54,234 bases of DNA from an uncultured Alsobacter sp. (GCF_945952055.1 NZ_CAMFHB010000042.1:1-54234); one strand, 5' to 3'. Shown: positions 43,755 to 54,052, counted from the stretch's first letter. Translations and numbers: made by a program. Notes: a model not told the origin generated them from the sequence alone.

Positions 43755-44918
43755 ATGGACTTCGGCGAACCGGAACACGTCGGGATGCTGCGCACGAGCA
43801 TCCGCCGGATGCTCGAGAAGCATGCACCCCGCGAGCTGATGGCTCGCTGGGACGAGGAGGACGCGGTCCCCCGCGCCCTCATGGGCCCCATCGCGGACCT
43901 CGGCGTCTGCGGCATGACCATCCCGGAGGAGTACGGCGGAACGGGCCGGGACATCCTCGCGACGATGGTCACCGTGGAGGAGCTGTCGCGCCGCTCGATG
44001 GTGATCGGCACGCTATACCTCATGAATGCCTGCTACGGCAGCATGAACATCCTGGCGTCCGGCAGCGAGGAGCAGAAGCAGCGGCTGCTGCCGCGCCTGG
44101 CGGCGGGCGAGATCCTGTTCGCCTACGGCCTGTCCGAGCCCGACGTGGGGTCCGACCTGGCGAGCGTGAAGACCAGGGCCGAGCGCCACGGCGACACCGT
44201 CGTCATCAACGGCATGAAGCGCTGGTGCTCCGGCGCCGAGAAGGCCGACTACATCTACGCGCTGGTGCGCTCCGGCGAGCCCGACGCGCGCTACAAGAAC
44301 CTCTCGCTGGTGCTCATTCCCCCCACCGCGAAGGGTGTCACCCTCACCCACATCCCGGCCATGGGCGCGCGCGGCCTGAACACCAACGACGTCGCGCTCG
44401 ACAACGTGGAGATCCCCATCGCCGACGTCATCGGCGGGGAAGAGGGCTGGAACCAGGGCTGGCCCAAGCTGGTGGGCCCGGCGCTAGAGGTCGAGAAGCT
44501 CGAGGTCGCGGCCATGGCGCTCGGCATCGCGGCGCAGGCCGTGGACGACGCCTGGGCGTATTCGCAGCAGCGCAGCCAGTTCGGCCAGCGCATCTGCTCG
44601 CACCAGTCGATCCGCCACATGCTGGCGGACGTGCAGACCAAGCTCGCGGCCGCGCGCCTGATGCTCTACCGGGGCTGCTGGCTCGCCGACAACGACCTGC
44701 CCTGCTCGGTCGAGACGTCGATGGCAAAGATGTATGTCTGCGAGACGGGCCTCGACATCGTGCTGACCTGCCAGAAGGTGATGGGCGCCTACGGCTACGC
44801 GCGCGGCTTCGACATGGAGCGGCACGTGCGCGACATGCTGCTCATGCCGATCATCGGCGGCTCGACGGCGATCCAGAAGAACAACATCGCGAACCGCTTG
44901 GGCCTGCCCAAGCGCTGA
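43755..44918 (+). CDS. Acyl-CoA dehydrogenase with non-canonical C-terminal motif
   Basis: A protein of 387 aa with flavin motifs FAYGLSEPDVGSDLASVKTR and VINGMKRWCSGAEKADYIYA. The C-terminal signature reads LMPIIGGSTAIQKNNIA instead of IYEGTSEIQR, so the MCAD-type Glu is absent. A Glu in ALEVEKLEVAAMALG, the position used by long-chain and isovaleryl enzymes, may be the base. It follows the enoyl-CoA hydratase gene by 31 bp with GGGAG at the start and is followed by an AMP-forming ligase. Confidence 0.9.
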   Translation: MDFGEPEHVGMLRTSIRRMLEKHAPRELMARWDEEDAVPRALMGPIADLGVCGMTIPEEYGGTGRDILATMVTVEELSRRSMVIGTLYLMNACYGSMNILASGSEEQKQRLLPRLAAGEILFAYGLSEPDVGSDLASVKTRAERHGDTVVINGMKRWCSGAEKADYIYALVRSGEPDARYKNLSLVLIPPTAKGVTLTHIPAMGARGLNTNDVALDNVEIPIADVIGGEEGWNQGWPKLVGPALEVEKLEVAAMALGIAAQAVDDAWAYSQQRSQFGQRICSHQSIRHMLADVQTKLAAARLMLYRGCWLADNDLPCSVETSMAKMYVCETGLDIVLTCQKVMGAYGYARGFDMERHVRDMLLMPIIGGSTAIQKNNIANRLGLPKR

Positions 44919-44944
44919 GACGGTCGGGACGGGGGAGGACACGC

Positions 44945-46528
44945 ATGATCGAGACGCTTGGCGACCTGCTGCGCAACAACGCGCACAAGTTTCCGGACGA
45001 GACGGCCTTCGTCTATGCGGACCGGCGGATCTCGTTCCGGCAGCACTTCGACCGTGCCAACCGGCTCGCCTCGGCGATCTGGAAGCGCGGCCTGCGCCGC
45101 CAGGACCGGGTCTCGATCCTGTCGCAGAACACGATCGAGTTCATGGAGACCTACGCGGCCTGCGAGCTCGCCGGCTTCATCGCCGCGACGGTGAACTGGC
45201 GCCTCGCCCCGCCCGAGATCGAGTACATCCTGAACGACTCGACGCCCCGCCTGCTGGTGTTCGAAGCCCAGTATGCCGGTGTGGTGGACCAGATCCGCCA
45301 CAAGCTGCCCCACATAGAGGGGTTCGCCTGCTTCGGCGGCCCGGCGCCGGACTGGGCCATGTCCTACGAGGACCTGCTCGCCGGCGGCGACGGCGAGGGC
45401 GCGCCCAGCCGTCCCCTGCCCGACGAGATCATGCATCTCATCTACACCAGCGGCACCACCGGCCGGCCCAAGGGCGTGATGCGCTCGCACCGAGGCGAGA
45501 TCGCGGTGGCGCAGCTGATGGCCACCGAACTGGGGCTGATCGTCTCCGACCGCCTGCAGCTCATGATGCCGGTGTTCCACGTCGGCTCGCGCTTCCTCCA
45601 GCTCGGCGCCCACCTGCGCGGCGCCACGGTGATCCTCCACCACGACTTCAAGCCCGCCGACATCGTGGCCACCATCGTGCGCGAGAGGGTCACCATGACC
45701 CACATGGCGCCGACCATGGTGCAGGCGGTGCTCGGCGTGCCGGGCATCGAGGAGGCCGATCTCACCTCGCTGCACACCATCTGCTATTCGGCGGCCCCCA
45801 TGCCGGTGCCGCTGCTGCGCCGCGGCCTGAAACTGCTCGGGCCGGTTTTCCTGCAGCTCTACGGGATGACCGAGGGCGGCGGCACCACGCTGCACAAGCG
45901 CCAGCACAAGCCCGACGGCACGCCGGAGGACGTCCGGCGCCTGGGCTCGATCGGCCAGGCCGCGCCGACGGTGGACATCAAGATCGTCGACGACGAGGGG
46001 CGCGAGCTGCCCGTCGGCCAGACCGGCGAGATCCTGACGCGCACGCCGAGCCACATGGTGGGCTACTGGAACAACTCCGCCGCCACGATCGCCGCCTTGC
46101 GGGGCGGCTGGTACCACACCGGCGACCTCGGCATGCTCGACGAGCAGGGGTTCCTGTATCTCGTGGACCGCAAGAAGGACATGATCATCTCGGGCGGGGA
46201 GAACATCTACTCGCGCGAGGTCGAGGAGGCCCTGGCCACCCATCCCTCCGTCCAGGACGTCGCGGTGATCGGCGTCAAGGACGAGTACTGGGGCGAGGTG
46301 GTGCGCGCCATCGTGGTGCTCGCGCCGGGCGGCCAGGCCGCCGAAGCGGAGCTCATCGAGCACTGCAAGACGCAGATCGCCAGCTACAAGAAGCCCAAGT
46401 CCGTCATCTTCACCAGCGAGCTGCCCCGGCTTCCCAGCGGCAAGATCAACAAGGTCGTGCTGCGGCAGGTCCACGGCAGCGCCGCGCCCGCCGGCGGCGC
46501 GGCAAACGAGACGAGGAGCAAGCCATGA
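44945..46528 (+). CDS. AMP-forming acyl-CoA synthetase (FadD/long-chain-fatty-acid-CoA ligase family), paralog 1
   Basis: A protein of 527 aa. The phosphate-binding motif is LIYTSGTTGRPKGVM and the adenylation motif is LQLYGMTEGGGTTLH. It also has YHTGDLGMLDEQGFLYLVDR, then KKDMIISGGENIYSREVEEA, and the C-terminal lysine in LPRLPSGKINKVVLR. It activates a carboxylic acid to the acyl-CoA via acyl-AMP. It closely resembles the second ligase at 50091, sharing the segments NWRLAPPE and THMAPTM. Its stop overlaps the next SDR start by 4 bp. Confidence 0.93.
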   Translation: MIETLGDLLRNNAHKFPDETAFVYADRRISFRQHFDRANRLASAIWKRGLRRQDRVSILSQNTIEFMETYAACELAGFIAATVNWRLAPPEIEYILNDSTPRLLVFEAQYAGVVDQIRHKLPHIEGFACFGGPAPDWAMSYEDLLAGGDGEGAPSRPLPDEIMHLIYTSGTTGRPKGVMRSHRGEIAVAQLMATELGLIVSDRLQLMMPVFHVGSRFLQLGAHLRGATVILHHDFKPADIVATIVRERVTMTHMAPTMVQAVLGVPGIEEADLTSLHTICYSAAPMPVPLLRRGLKLLGPVFLQLYGMTEGGGTTLHKRQHKPDGTPEDVRRLGSIGQAAPTVDIKIVDDEGRELPVGQTGEILTRTPSHMVGYWNNSAATIAALRGGWYHTGDLGMLDEQGFLYLVDRKKDMIISGGENIYSREVEEALATHPSVQDVAVIGVKDEYWGEVVRAIVVLAPGGQAAEAELIEHCKTQIASYKKPKSVIFTSELPRLPSGKINKVVLRQVHGSAAPAGGAANETRSKP

Positions 46529-47277
46529 GCGAACGCGAGACCGCCTTCGTCACGGGCGCCGCCAAGGGCATCGGCAAGGCCATCGTCGAACGGCTGGCCG
46601 GCGAAGGTTACCGCGTCGTCGCGGTCGACCGGCTGGAGGCCGTGCACGACGTAGCCCGCGCGCTCGCCGGGGCGGGACACGCGGTCGAGGCGCAGGTGCT
46701 CGACATCCGCGACAGGGCGGCGATCGGCGCCACCCTGGACCGCCTCGCGCCACTCGACGTCCTCGTCAACAACGCCGCCGTCACCAGCACCTTCCCGTTC
46801 GACGAACTCACGGAAGATCATTTCCGCGAGATGTTCGAGATCAACACGCTGGGCACCTTCGCCGTGGCGCAGGAAGGCGCGCGGCGCATGCGCAACGGCG
46901 GGCGCATCGTCAACATCGCCTCGCGCTCCTTCGCCGGCGCGCCCCAGATGGCCCATTATGCCGCGTCGAAGACCGCGGTCGTCGGCCTGACGCGGGCCAT
47001 GGCCATCGACCTCTCCCCGCGCGACATCCGCGTCAACGCGGTCGCCCCGGGCGTCGTCGACACCGACATGCTCCACTACATGACGCCCGAGCGGCAGAAG
47101 GTGATGCTGAGCCTCCAGCTCCTGGGGCGGATCGGCAAGCCCGAGGACATCGCCCGCGCGGTGTCGTTCCTCGCCTCCCGCGAGAACCACTACATGACCG
47201 GCCATGTCCTCGTGGTGGACGGAGGCCGATCGCTCGGCCAGGGCCAGCTGCCGCCGGAGGAGGACCCGCATGCCTGA
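46525..47277 (+). CDS. Short-chain dehydrogenase/reductase (SDR), paralogous to the one at 53318
   Basis: A protein of 250 aa with TGAAKGIG, VAVDRLEAVH (Asp for NAD), NNAAVTSTFPFDEL, the catalytic Ser in NIASRSFAGAP and YAASK. The C-terminal end reads MTGHVLVVDGGRSLG. The unusual NIASR and VDGGRS-type ends, and DMLHYMTPERQ, are shared with the SDR at 53318 (MFRSLTPERQ), so the two look like duplicates. It overlaps the ligase before it and the acyl-CoA dehydrogenase after it. Confidence 0.92.
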   Translation: MSERETAFVTGAAKGIGKAIVERLAGEGYRVVAVDRLEAVHDVARALAGAGHAVEAQVLDIRDRAAIGATLDRLAPLDVLVNNAAVTSTFPFDELTEDHFREMFEINTLGTFAVAQEGARRMRNGGRIVNIASRSFAGAPQMAHYAASKTAVVGLTRAMAIDLSPRDIRVNAVAPGVVDTDMLHYMTPERQKVMLSLQLLGRIGKPEDIARAVSFLASRENHYMTGHVLVVDGGRSLGQGQLPPEEDPHA

Positions 47278-48427
47278 GCTCAACGAGGAACGGTGGCTCA
47301 TCCGCGACAGCGCCCGCACCTTCACCCGCGAGAAGGTGCGCCCGGTCGCCGACCGGCTCGACCCGGTCAAGGGATCGATCCCGGACGACCTGATCCGGGA
47401 CATGGCCGAGATGGGCTATTTCGGGATCCTCATCCCGGAGGAGCACGGCGGCCTGGGCCTGGGCGCCTTCGAGTATTGCCTCGTGGCGGAGGAGCTGGCG
47501 CAAGGCTGGATGAGCGTCGCCTCGCTCATCGCCCGCGGCAACGGCCTCATCGGCTCGCTCAAGGCGATGACGCCCGAGCAGAAGGCGACCTACCTGCCGC
47601 GCATGGCCGCCGGCGACTTCCTCGGCGCCTTCTCCCTGTCCGAGCCCGACGCGGGCTCGGACGTGGCCGCCATTTCATGCCGCGCCCGGCGCACCGACGA
47701 CGCGTGGGAGATCACCGGCAACAAGTACTGGTGCACCTTCGCGGACGGGGCGGACTTCATCCTCGTCTTCGCCAGGACGCAGCCCGAGGTCGACAACGCC
47801 GCGCGCCACAGGGGCATCTCGGCCTTCATGGTCGAGAAGCCGCGCGGGCAGCTTCCGCAGGGCGTGTCGGGCGCTCCGATCCCCAAGATCGGCTACCACG
47901 GCTGGACCACCTGGGAGCTCGCCTTCGACCGCTGCCGCGTGCCGCTCGGCAACCTGATCGGCGAGGAAGGCCGCGGCTTCTACCTGGCCACGGCGGGTCT
48001 CGAGACGGCACGGGCGCACACCGCCGCCCGGTCGATCGGACTGGCGCAGGCGGCGCTCGACGACGCGGTCGCCTATGCCGGCCAGCGGCGCCAGTTCGGC
48101 GCGCCGATCGGGTCCTTCCAGGCGATCCGCTTCAAGATCGCCGACATGGCCACCCAGATCGAGGCCGCGCGCTCGCTGCTCTACGACGTCTGCACGCGCA
48201 TCGACCAGGGCGTGCGGTGCGACAAGGAAGCCTCGATGGTGAAGCTCTTCGCATCCGAGATGTCGGAGAGGGTGACGAGCGAGGCCCTGCAGATCCTGGG
48301 CGGCGGCGGCTACACCACGCTGAACCAGGTCGAGCGTCACTGGCGCGACGCGCGCCTCACGAAGATCTTCGAGGGCACCTCGGAGATCCAGATGCGGATC
48401 ATCTCCGACCACATCCTCGGCCGCTGA
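47270..48427 (+). CDS. Acyl-CoA dehydrogenase, canonical active site
   Basis: A protein of 385 aa with flavin motifs LGAFSLSEPDAGSDVAAISC and WEITGNKYWCTFADGADFIL. The C-terminal signature is KIFEGTSEIQMRIISDHILG, which retains the MCAD/SCAD-type catalytic Glu. It is the only one of the four dehydrogenases here with that canonical residue, so it probably takes a different acyl chain from the others. A GGAGGAGG box inside the end of the SDR gene drives the ATG at 47270. It is the last gene of the plus-strand run before the convergent TetR gene. Confidence 0.92.
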   Translation: MPELNEERWLIRDSARTFTREKVRPVADRLDPVKGSIPDDLIRDMAEMGYFGILIPEEHGGLGLGAFEYCLVAEELAQGWMSVASLIARGNGLIGSLKAMTPEQKATYLPRMAAGDFLGAFSLSEPDAGSDVAAISCRARRTDDAWEITGNKYWCTFADGADFILVFARTQPEVDNAARHRGISAFMVEKPRGQLPQGVSGAPIPKIGYHGWTTWELAFDRCRVPLGNLIGEEGRGFYLATAGLETARAHTAARSIGLAQAALDDAVAYAGQRRQFGAPIGSFQAIRFKIADMATQIEAARSLLYDVCTRIDQGVRCDKEASMVKLFASEMSERVTSEALQILGGGGYTTLNQVERHWRDARLTKIFEGTSEIQMRIISDHILGR

Positions 48428-48448
48428 GGACCGACACGAACCCGCCGG

Positions 48449-49123
48449 TCAGCGCGATCCGCGCGCGCTTCGCGCCGCGCGCGGACGAACCGGCGCCGCG
48501 GCCTCGACCGCCAGCGTCGGGACGGTCTGCTTGCGCAGGCCGCTGGTGATCAGGCCGGCGAACTCATGGGCCACCTGGTCGATCGAGCGGCCGCCCGGCT
48601 TGTACCACTCCACCGTCCAGTTGAGTGCGCCCAGGATGAACAGGCGCGCCAGGGTGAGGCTCGCATCGTTGCGCAGCTCGCCGTTGCGCTGGGCCCCTTC
48701 CAGGATCTGCTGCCACATGGCGGCGTAGCTGTCGCGCAGCTTGAGGTTCTTGGCGCGGATCGCCTCGGGCACCTGGCCGAACACGCGGCGTGTCGCCAGC
48801 GTGTAGTCGCCGAACTCGATGATGGCCGTGAGATGGGCGCGGACCGCGGTCTCGATCCTGGTGAACCCGTCCGCGTCGTCGGGCAGGCTCGCCATCGCCT
48901 GGCGGACGGAGTCGGTCACGGCAGTGATGCCGATGTCGAGCACGGCCCCGATCAGATCGTCCTTCGACTTGTAGTGATAGTAGATGCTGCCCGCCTGCAG
49001 GTCTGCTTCCTCGGCGATGGCGCGCATCGTGGTCCCGGCATAGCCGTAGTCACGAAAGATCTTGGCGGCCGCGTCCAGCACGCGTTGCTGGGAGTGGGCC
49101 GACTTCGGAAGTTTCTTGGCCAT
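48449..49123 (-). CDS. TetR/AcrR-family transcriptional regulator, likely repressor of the catabolic island
   Basis: A protein of 224 aa. The N-terminal helix-turn-helix spans about residues 12-58: QQRVLDAAAKIFRDYGYAGT, then MRAIAEEADLQAGSIYYHYK. The C-terminal part is an all-helical ligand domain that ends in a basic, Ala/Arg-rich tail. An MAKKLPKSAHS start was chosen; an upstream in-frame extension is basic and lacks a ribosome binding site. It is divergent from the crotonase-ligase-SDR operon at 49.3 kb, with operator site 7 between. Site 7 belongs to the motif family found at six other promoters here, so this is the best candidate for the shared repressor. TetR proteins of this kind (for example PsrA) often sense acyl-CoAs or fatty acids. 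Confidence 0.9.
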   Translation of the reverse strand: MAKKLPKSAHSQQRVLDAAAKIFRDYGYAGTTMRAIAEEADLQAGSIYYHYKSKDDLIGAVLDIGITAVTDSVRQAMASLPDDADGFTRIETAVRAHLTAIIEFGDYTLATRRVFGQVPEAIRAKNLKLRDSYAAMWQQILEGAQRNGELRNDASLTLARLFILGALNWTVEWYKPGGRSIDQVAHEFAGLITSGLRKQTVPTLAVEAAAPVRPRAARSARGSR

Positions 49124-49207
49124 GGGGTCTCTCAGGTGTCCGCGCGACAATACAATCCTTTGCCCGACGGAGGAAACGACCCGGCGCACCGGCGAGCATA
49201 AAAAATT

Positions 49208-49221
49208 CTAACTAGTGTTAG
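49208..49221. promoter_or_regulatory. TetR-type operator candidate (site 7) between the TetR gene and the divergent crotonase operon
   Basis: The sequence is CTAAC-TAGT-GTTAG, with perfect 5-bp inverted arms and A/T-rich flanks. On the minus strand it overlaps a good -10-like TAGAAT (49205-49210). On the plus strand it overlaps TAGGTT (49219-49224), the same -10 as at site 6. It is well placed for autoregulation and control of the 49302 operon. Confidence 0.65.
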
Positions 49222-49301
49222 GTTTTGCCATGGTGTAGCGTTCGCCAAACGCGCGTCCGGGCTCCGCAGAGGGGCCGAGGAGCCGCGCATGGGGAGGTCC
49301 G

Positions 49302-50081
49302 ATGGCTCTCGTCACCGTCGAGCGACACGCCCGAGGCATCGTCCGGGTCGTGATGAATCACGTGGAGGCGCGCAACGCGATGGGCGAAGCCCTGCGGGGC
49401 GAACTGCTGGAGCTTCTCCAGCCGCTGCTCGGCGAATCGTCGACCCGCGTCCTCGTCTTCGCGTCGGCGCTTCCGAACTTCTCGGTGGGCGGCGACCTCA
49501 GCCGCATGGACACCCTCTCCGACCCCAAGGAAGGGCGCAAGCGCATCCAGTCGGCCCATCGGCTCCTGCGCCTGCTGCTGGCCACAGGCATCCCCATGAT
49601 CGCGGAGGTCCGCGGCCACGCCGTCGGGGCCGGCGCGGGGCTGGCACTGCTCTGCGACACCCTCGTCATGGCCGAGGGCGCCAGCATCGGCTTCCCCTTC
49701 CCCAAGGTCGGCCTCGCCCCGGACTTCGGCGTCGCCTACACCCTGCAGCGTCGCATCGGCCCCGCCGCGGCGCGCCAGGCTCTCCTCTACGCGCGCAGCT
49801 ACGGGGCGGCGGACGCGCTCGCCATCGGCCTGGCCGACGAGGTCGTTCCCGACGCCGACCTTCAGGCCCGTGCCCTGCAGCGCGCCGAGGAGCTCGCCGC
49901 CCTGCCCTCGCTCGCCCTGCAGCTGACCAAGCGGATGCTGGAGGCGTCCACGGACGCCGAGGCGGTGCTGAACGCCGAGGCCCTGAGCCAGCCGCTGTGC
50001 TTCGCCAGCGACGATTTCCGCGAGGGGCTCGAGGCCTTTCGCCAGAAGCGCAAACCCCACTTCGACCCCGGCGTCGCCTAG
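49302..50081 (+). CDS. Crotonase-fold enoyl-CoA isomerase/hydratase (PaaG-like active-site motif)
   Basis: A protein of 259 aa with RGIVRVVMNHVEARNAMGEA, oxyanion-hole segments NFSVGGDLSRMDTL and RGHAVGAGAGLALLCD, and the active-site loop FPFPKVGLAPDFGVAYTL. The PDFG Asp with no QPE Glu matches the arrangement of PaaG-type enoyl-CoA isomerases and 1,2-epoxyacyl-CoA isomerases, so double-bond shift is more likely than hydration. GGGAGG lies before the ATG. It is the first gene of an operon with a ligase and three SDRs. Confidence 0.88.
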   Translation: MALVTVERHARGIVRVVMNHVEARNAMGEALRGELLELLQPLLGESSTRVLVFASALPNFSVGGDLSRMDTLSDPKEGRKRIQSAHRLLRLLLATGIPMIAEVRGHAVGAGAGLALLCDTLVMAEGASIGFPFPKVGLAPDFGVAYTLQRRIGPAAARQALLYARSYGAADALAIGLADEVVPDADLQARALQRAEELAALPSLALQLTKRMLEASTDAEAVLNAEALSQPLCFASDDFREGLEAFRQKRKPHFDPGVA

Positions 50082-50090
50082 GAGCCCGCG

Positions 50091-51644
<1,554 letters not shown>

Positions 51645-51656
51645 GAACCAAACGGG

Positions 51657-51668
51657 CCGGCGCGCCGG
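51657..51668. repeat. GC palindrome in the gap between the ligase and the SDR trio
   Basis: CCGGCGCGCCGG is a perfect 12-bp palindrome within the 81-bp intergenic stretch 51645-51725, which also holds other short GC inverted repeats. No promoter or T-run is visible. Confidence 0.3.
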
Positions 51669-51725
51669 AAGGCGTCCGGCCGGAAACGGCCCCGTCAGGG
51701 GCGGACGGCGGACCGGGGAAGAGCG

Positions 51726-52514
51726 ATGCTCGAAATGTTTTCGCTGCAGGGGAAGGTGGCCCTCGTCACCGGGGCCAGCCGGGGGCTCGGCCGCGTCATG
51801 GCCGACGGGCTCGCCAGGGCCGGAGCCCACGTGGTGCTGGTGGCCCGCGACCGGGCGCGCCTCGAGGACACGGCGCGCGACATCGCCGCCGCCGGCGGGA
51901 CGGCGAGCGTGCTGGCGCTGGACCTCGCCGACGAGCAGGCGGTGCGCGAAGGGATCCGCGGCATCGGGGAGCAACTCGGCCGCATCGACGTCTGCGTCAA
52001 CAACGCCGGCATCATCAACTGGCAGGCCCTCCTGGACAGCGACCTCGAGGATTTCGAGCGGATCATGGCCACCAATGTGAGGGCCACCTTCGTCGTCGCG
52101 CAGGAGTGCGCCGCCCTGATGCGCGCAGGCGAGCGGCGGGGCGGGCGCATCATCAACGTCAGCTCGATCCTGGGCCTGCTGGGCCGCGCCAAGCTGCACG
52201 CCTACTGCACCTCCAAGGCCGCGATCATCGGCCTGACGCGCTCGCTGGCGGCCGAGCTGGGCAGCGACGGCATCACCGCCAACGTCATCGCGCCGGGCTA
52301 TTTCGAGACCGACATCAACGCCAGCCTGACCTCGCGGCCCGGCTACGTGGAGGCCGTGAGCGGCGTCACCCCGATGCACCGCTGGGGCCGTCCCGAGGAA
52401 CTCGTCGGCACGGTCCTCTACCTGGCTTCGGCGGCGTCGGGATACGTCACCGGGCAGGTCATCCACGTGGATGGCGGCATGTCCGCCAGCTTCACCTTCG
52501 AACTCGCGGCCTGA
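51726..52514 (+). CDS. Short-chain dehydrogenase/reductase (SDR)
   Basis: A protein of 262 aa with TGASRGLG, VARDRARLEDTA (Arg after the second strand favours NADP), NNAGIINWQALLDSD, the catalytic Ser in NVSSILGLLG and YCTSK. The C-terminal end is VTGQVIHVDGGMSASFTFEL. It is the first of three consecutive SDR genes and is closest to the next one (both read SRGLG and end near a MHRWGRPEE or LRRWGQPEE segment). Confidence 0.92.
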   Translation: MLEMFSLQGKVALVTGASRGLGRVMADGLARAGAHVVLVARDRARLEDTARDIAAAGGTASVLALDLADEQAVREGIRGIGEQLGRIDVCVNNAGIINWQALLDSDLEDFERIMATNVRATFVVAQECAALMRAGERRGGRIINVSSILGLLGRAKLHAYCTSKAAIIGLTRSLAAELGSDGITANVIAPGYFETDINASLTSRPGYVEAVSGVTPMHRWGRPEELVGTVLYLASAASGYVTGQVIHVDGGMSASFTFELAA

Positions 52515-52523
52515 GGACGATCC

Positions 52524-53321
52524 ATGACCGCACGCTTCTCCCTCGAGGGACAGGTCGCCGTCGTCACCGGCGCCTCGCGCGGCCTGGGCTTCGACATGGC
52601 CCGCGCCATCGCCGAGTCCGGTGCCAGGGTGTACATGACCGCCCGCGGCGTGGCCCAGCTCGAAGAGGCCGCCGCAAGGCTCCGCGCGGACGGCCTCGAC
52701 GTGCGCGCCTGCCCGTTCGACCTTTCCGACAAGGACGCCTGCGTCGCCGCGCTGGCCGCCGTCGGCAAGGACGAGGGGCGTCTCGACATCCTGGTCAACA
52801 ACGCGGGCATCAATGCCTGGGAGCCGCTGGCGCAGGCCACGACGGCGACCTGGGACAAGGTGATGGCCACCAACGTCACCGCCACCTACCTGCTGGCCCG
52901 CGAGGCGGCGCGGCTGATGGTGCCGCGGGGATACGGGCGCATCGTCAACGTGGGCTCGGCGCTGGCCGTGAAGGGACGCGAGAACATCGCGGCCTACGTG
53001 TCGAGCAAGCACGGGCTCGCCGGGATGACCCGCGCCCTGGCGGCCGAGCTCGGTCCGCACGGCATTACCTGCAACATGCTGGCGCCGGGCTACTTCGTCA
53101 CCGAGATCAACACCACCATCCTGGCGCGGCCGGGCTACGAACAGGGCGTGTCTCGCCGCATTCCGCTGCGCCGCTGGGGCCAGCCGGAGGAGATCGGCGG
53201 GGTCGCCGCGTTCATGGTCTCGCGCGCCTCCAGCTACATGAACGGCCACATCCTGATGGTGGACGGTGGCCTGACAGAAACCCTGGTCCTGCCTGTCGAC
53301 ACCGTGGGAGAACGCCAATGA
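52524..53321 (+). CDS. Short-chain dehydrogenase/reductase (SDR)
   Basis: A protein of 265 aa with TGASRGLG, MTARGVAQLEEAA, NNAGINAWEPLAQAT, the catalytic Ser in NVGSALAVKG and YVSSK. The segment APGYFVTEINTTILARPGYE parallels APGYFETDINASLTSRPGYV in the previous SDR, which shows tandem duplication. Its stop overlaps the next start by 4 bp. Confidence 0.92.
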   Translation: MTARFSLEGQVAVVTGASRGLGFDMARAIAESGARVYMTARGVAQLEEAAARLRADGLDVRACPFDLSDKDACVAALAAVGKDEGRLDILVNNAGINAWEPLAQATTATWDKVMATNVTATYLLAREAARLMVPRGYGRIVNVGSALAVKGRENIAAYVSSKHGLAGMTRALAAELGPHGITCNMLAPGYFVTEINTTILARPGYEQGVSRRIPLRRWGQPEEIGGVAAFMVSRASSYMNGHILMVDGGLTETLVLPVDTVGERQ

Positions 53322-54052
53322 CCGACACGCGCGAAGTGGCGCTCGTGACCGGCGCGGCGCGGGGCATCGGCCTCGCGACCGTCCGCCGCCTGCTGGAGGA
53401 CGGCTTCCACGTCGTCATGGTGGACCAGAATGCGCAGGCGCTCGAGGCCAGCGCCGCGACCCTGCGGGACACCAGCAACCTGGTCGAGCACCATGCCCTG
53501 TCCATCACCGACCGTGCCGCGGTCTCGGCCCTGATCGGGTCCCTCCCCCGCCTCGACGTGCTGGTCAACAACGCCGCCATCTTCTGGGACGGCAAGTTCG
53601 ATACGGCGACCGACGACGACTACCGGCGCATGTACGAGGTGAACGTCGTCGGCACCTTCATCGTCGCCCAGGAAGCCGCCCGGGTGATGCAGCGGGGTGG
53701 GCGCATCATCAACATCGCCTCGCGCGCCTACCTGGCGGGCTATGCCCACTCCGCCTACATCACCTCCAAGGCCGGCGTGCTCGGCCTGACGCGCAGCATG
53801 GCCATGGACCTCGCCGAGCGCGGGATCCTCGTCAACGCCATCGCGCCGGGGCTGATCGAAACCGAGATGTTCCGCTCGCTGACGCCCGAGCGCCAGCAGG
53901 AGCTCATCGCCAAGCAGCCCACCAAGACGGTCGGGCAGCCCGAGGACATCGCCAACGGCATCGCGTTCTTCGCGAGCCCGCGCACCCGCAACGTCACGGG
54001 CCAGATCCTCACCCTCGACGGAGGGCGCTCGATGGGGATCGCGGTCTACTGA
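53318..54052 (+). CDS. Short-chain dehydrogenase/reductase (SDR), paralogous to the one at 46525
   Basis: A protein of 244 aa with TGAARGIG, VMVDQNAQALE (Asp for NAD), NNAAIFWDGKFDTAT, the catalytic Ser in NIASRAYLAG and YITSK. It ends with VTGQILTLDGGRSMGIAVY. It shares NIASR, LTRSMAMDL/LTRAMAIDL and TPERQ with the SDR at 46525. It is the last gene of the island in this window. Confidence 0.92.
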   Translation: MTDTREVALVTGAARGIGLATVRRLLEDGFHVVMVDQNAQALEASAATLRDTSNLVEHHALSITDRAAVSALIGSLPRLDVLVNNAAIFWDGKFDTATDDDYRRMYEVNVVGTFIVAQEAARVMQRGGRIINIASRAYLAGYAHSAYITSKAGVLGLTRSMAMDLAERGILVNAIAPGLIETEMFRSLTPERQQELIAKQPTKTVGQPEDIANGIAFFASPRTRNVTGQILTLDGGRSMGIAVY

